A stretch of DNA of 64,000 bases from contig OW818693.1 of the NCBI GenBank assembly GCA_942493335.1, positions 4,154,001 through 4,218,000 of the forward strand. Direction: 5' to 3'. Of the stretch, positions 63,912-64,000 are shown piece by piece. The notes under the pieces were generated by a model. That model was not told the origin of the DNA. It made no database searches and saw only the letters and a program-made list of their open reading frames with translations. The position numbers were made by a program, and so were the translations under genes. The first letter of the stretch is position 1. Each line of letters begins with the position of its first letter. This DNA is from JAEWSN01 sp942493335. Lineage in GTDB: Bacteria; Bacillota; Clostridia; DSM-8532.

Positions 63912-64000
63912 GAAACTAACCCGAAAATGTCATAATTCATAAAAAAAAGGGAGACCAAGGCCCGCACGGGTCAAAGGACATGCATGTTTCTGGAAGCCGT
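63912..64000. other. End of window, no gene recognised
   Basis: A run of eight A (63941-63948) with a weak GACC/GGTC inverted repeat beside it may be the terminator of a minus-strand gene beyond the window. Nothing else is supported. Confidence 0.3.

Overview
The window looks like a chromosome segment from a GC-rich member of the Bacillota, most likely an uncultivated Clostridia-type gut bacterium. The reasons are strong AGGAGG-type ribosome binding sites, a perfect CIRCE operator before groES-groEL, YesM/YesN-type two-component pairs, PRD-type PTS control, the iron-sulfur form of PurF, a short GSI-alpha-like glutamine synthetase, and a type III pantothenate kinase. No rRNA, tRNA, insertion sequence, prophage or CRISPR array was recognised. 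Genes are densely packed and often overlap as ATGA or GTGA. The organism is inferred, not proven.

Positions 1-18500 form a pectin/uronate region: the end of a KDPG aldolase gene, a PfkB (KDG-kinase-like) kinase, an AraC regulator and an ADP-ribosylglycohydrolase-family protein. A minus-strand signalling block follows (YesN regulator, YesM kinase, a kinase-less sensor, an orphan histidine kinase). Divergent from it is an ABC sugar importer operon ending in a GH28-like beta-helix protein and a secreted F5/8C domain protein. An aldo/keto reductase and a LysR regulator complete the block.

Positions 18500-29800 are mostly housekeeping: an aconitase-superfamily hydratase, a 30-bp tandem repeat, HU, an unknown gene coupled to birA, an arginine-rich disordered protein, coaX, groES-groEL, and an Rrf2 regulator with an NAD(P)-binding partner sharing a palindromic operator. 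Positions 29800-39650 are a second glycan block: GH78 rhamnosidase, a methyltransferase, GH105 hydrolase, a PfkB kinase, a GntR regulator, an alcohol dehydrogenase, an SMP-30 lactonase and a phosphotriesterase-type lactonase. Together with the first block this suggests growth on rhamnogalacturonan-type pectin and oxidised sugars.

Positions 39650-49800 hold a two-domain PPK2 protein and a mannitol PTS cluster (mtlR, mtlF, mtlD, ptsI, ptsH, mtlA) that carries its own general PTS enzymes and has TGTCACCA boxes upstream of mtlR and mtlA. Positions 49800-64000 are a nitrogen-assimilation region: purF, glnA, an ANTAR RNA-binding regulator, gltB, gltD, pyrG, and on the other strand amt-glnK. The glnA and amt leaders each carry a terminator overlapped by a small hairpin of the form AGC-GARGGN-GCU, close to the hexaloop hairpins bound by ANTAR proteins. 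This suggests a local ANTAR antitermination circuit for ammonium assimilation, the most interesting system seen here.
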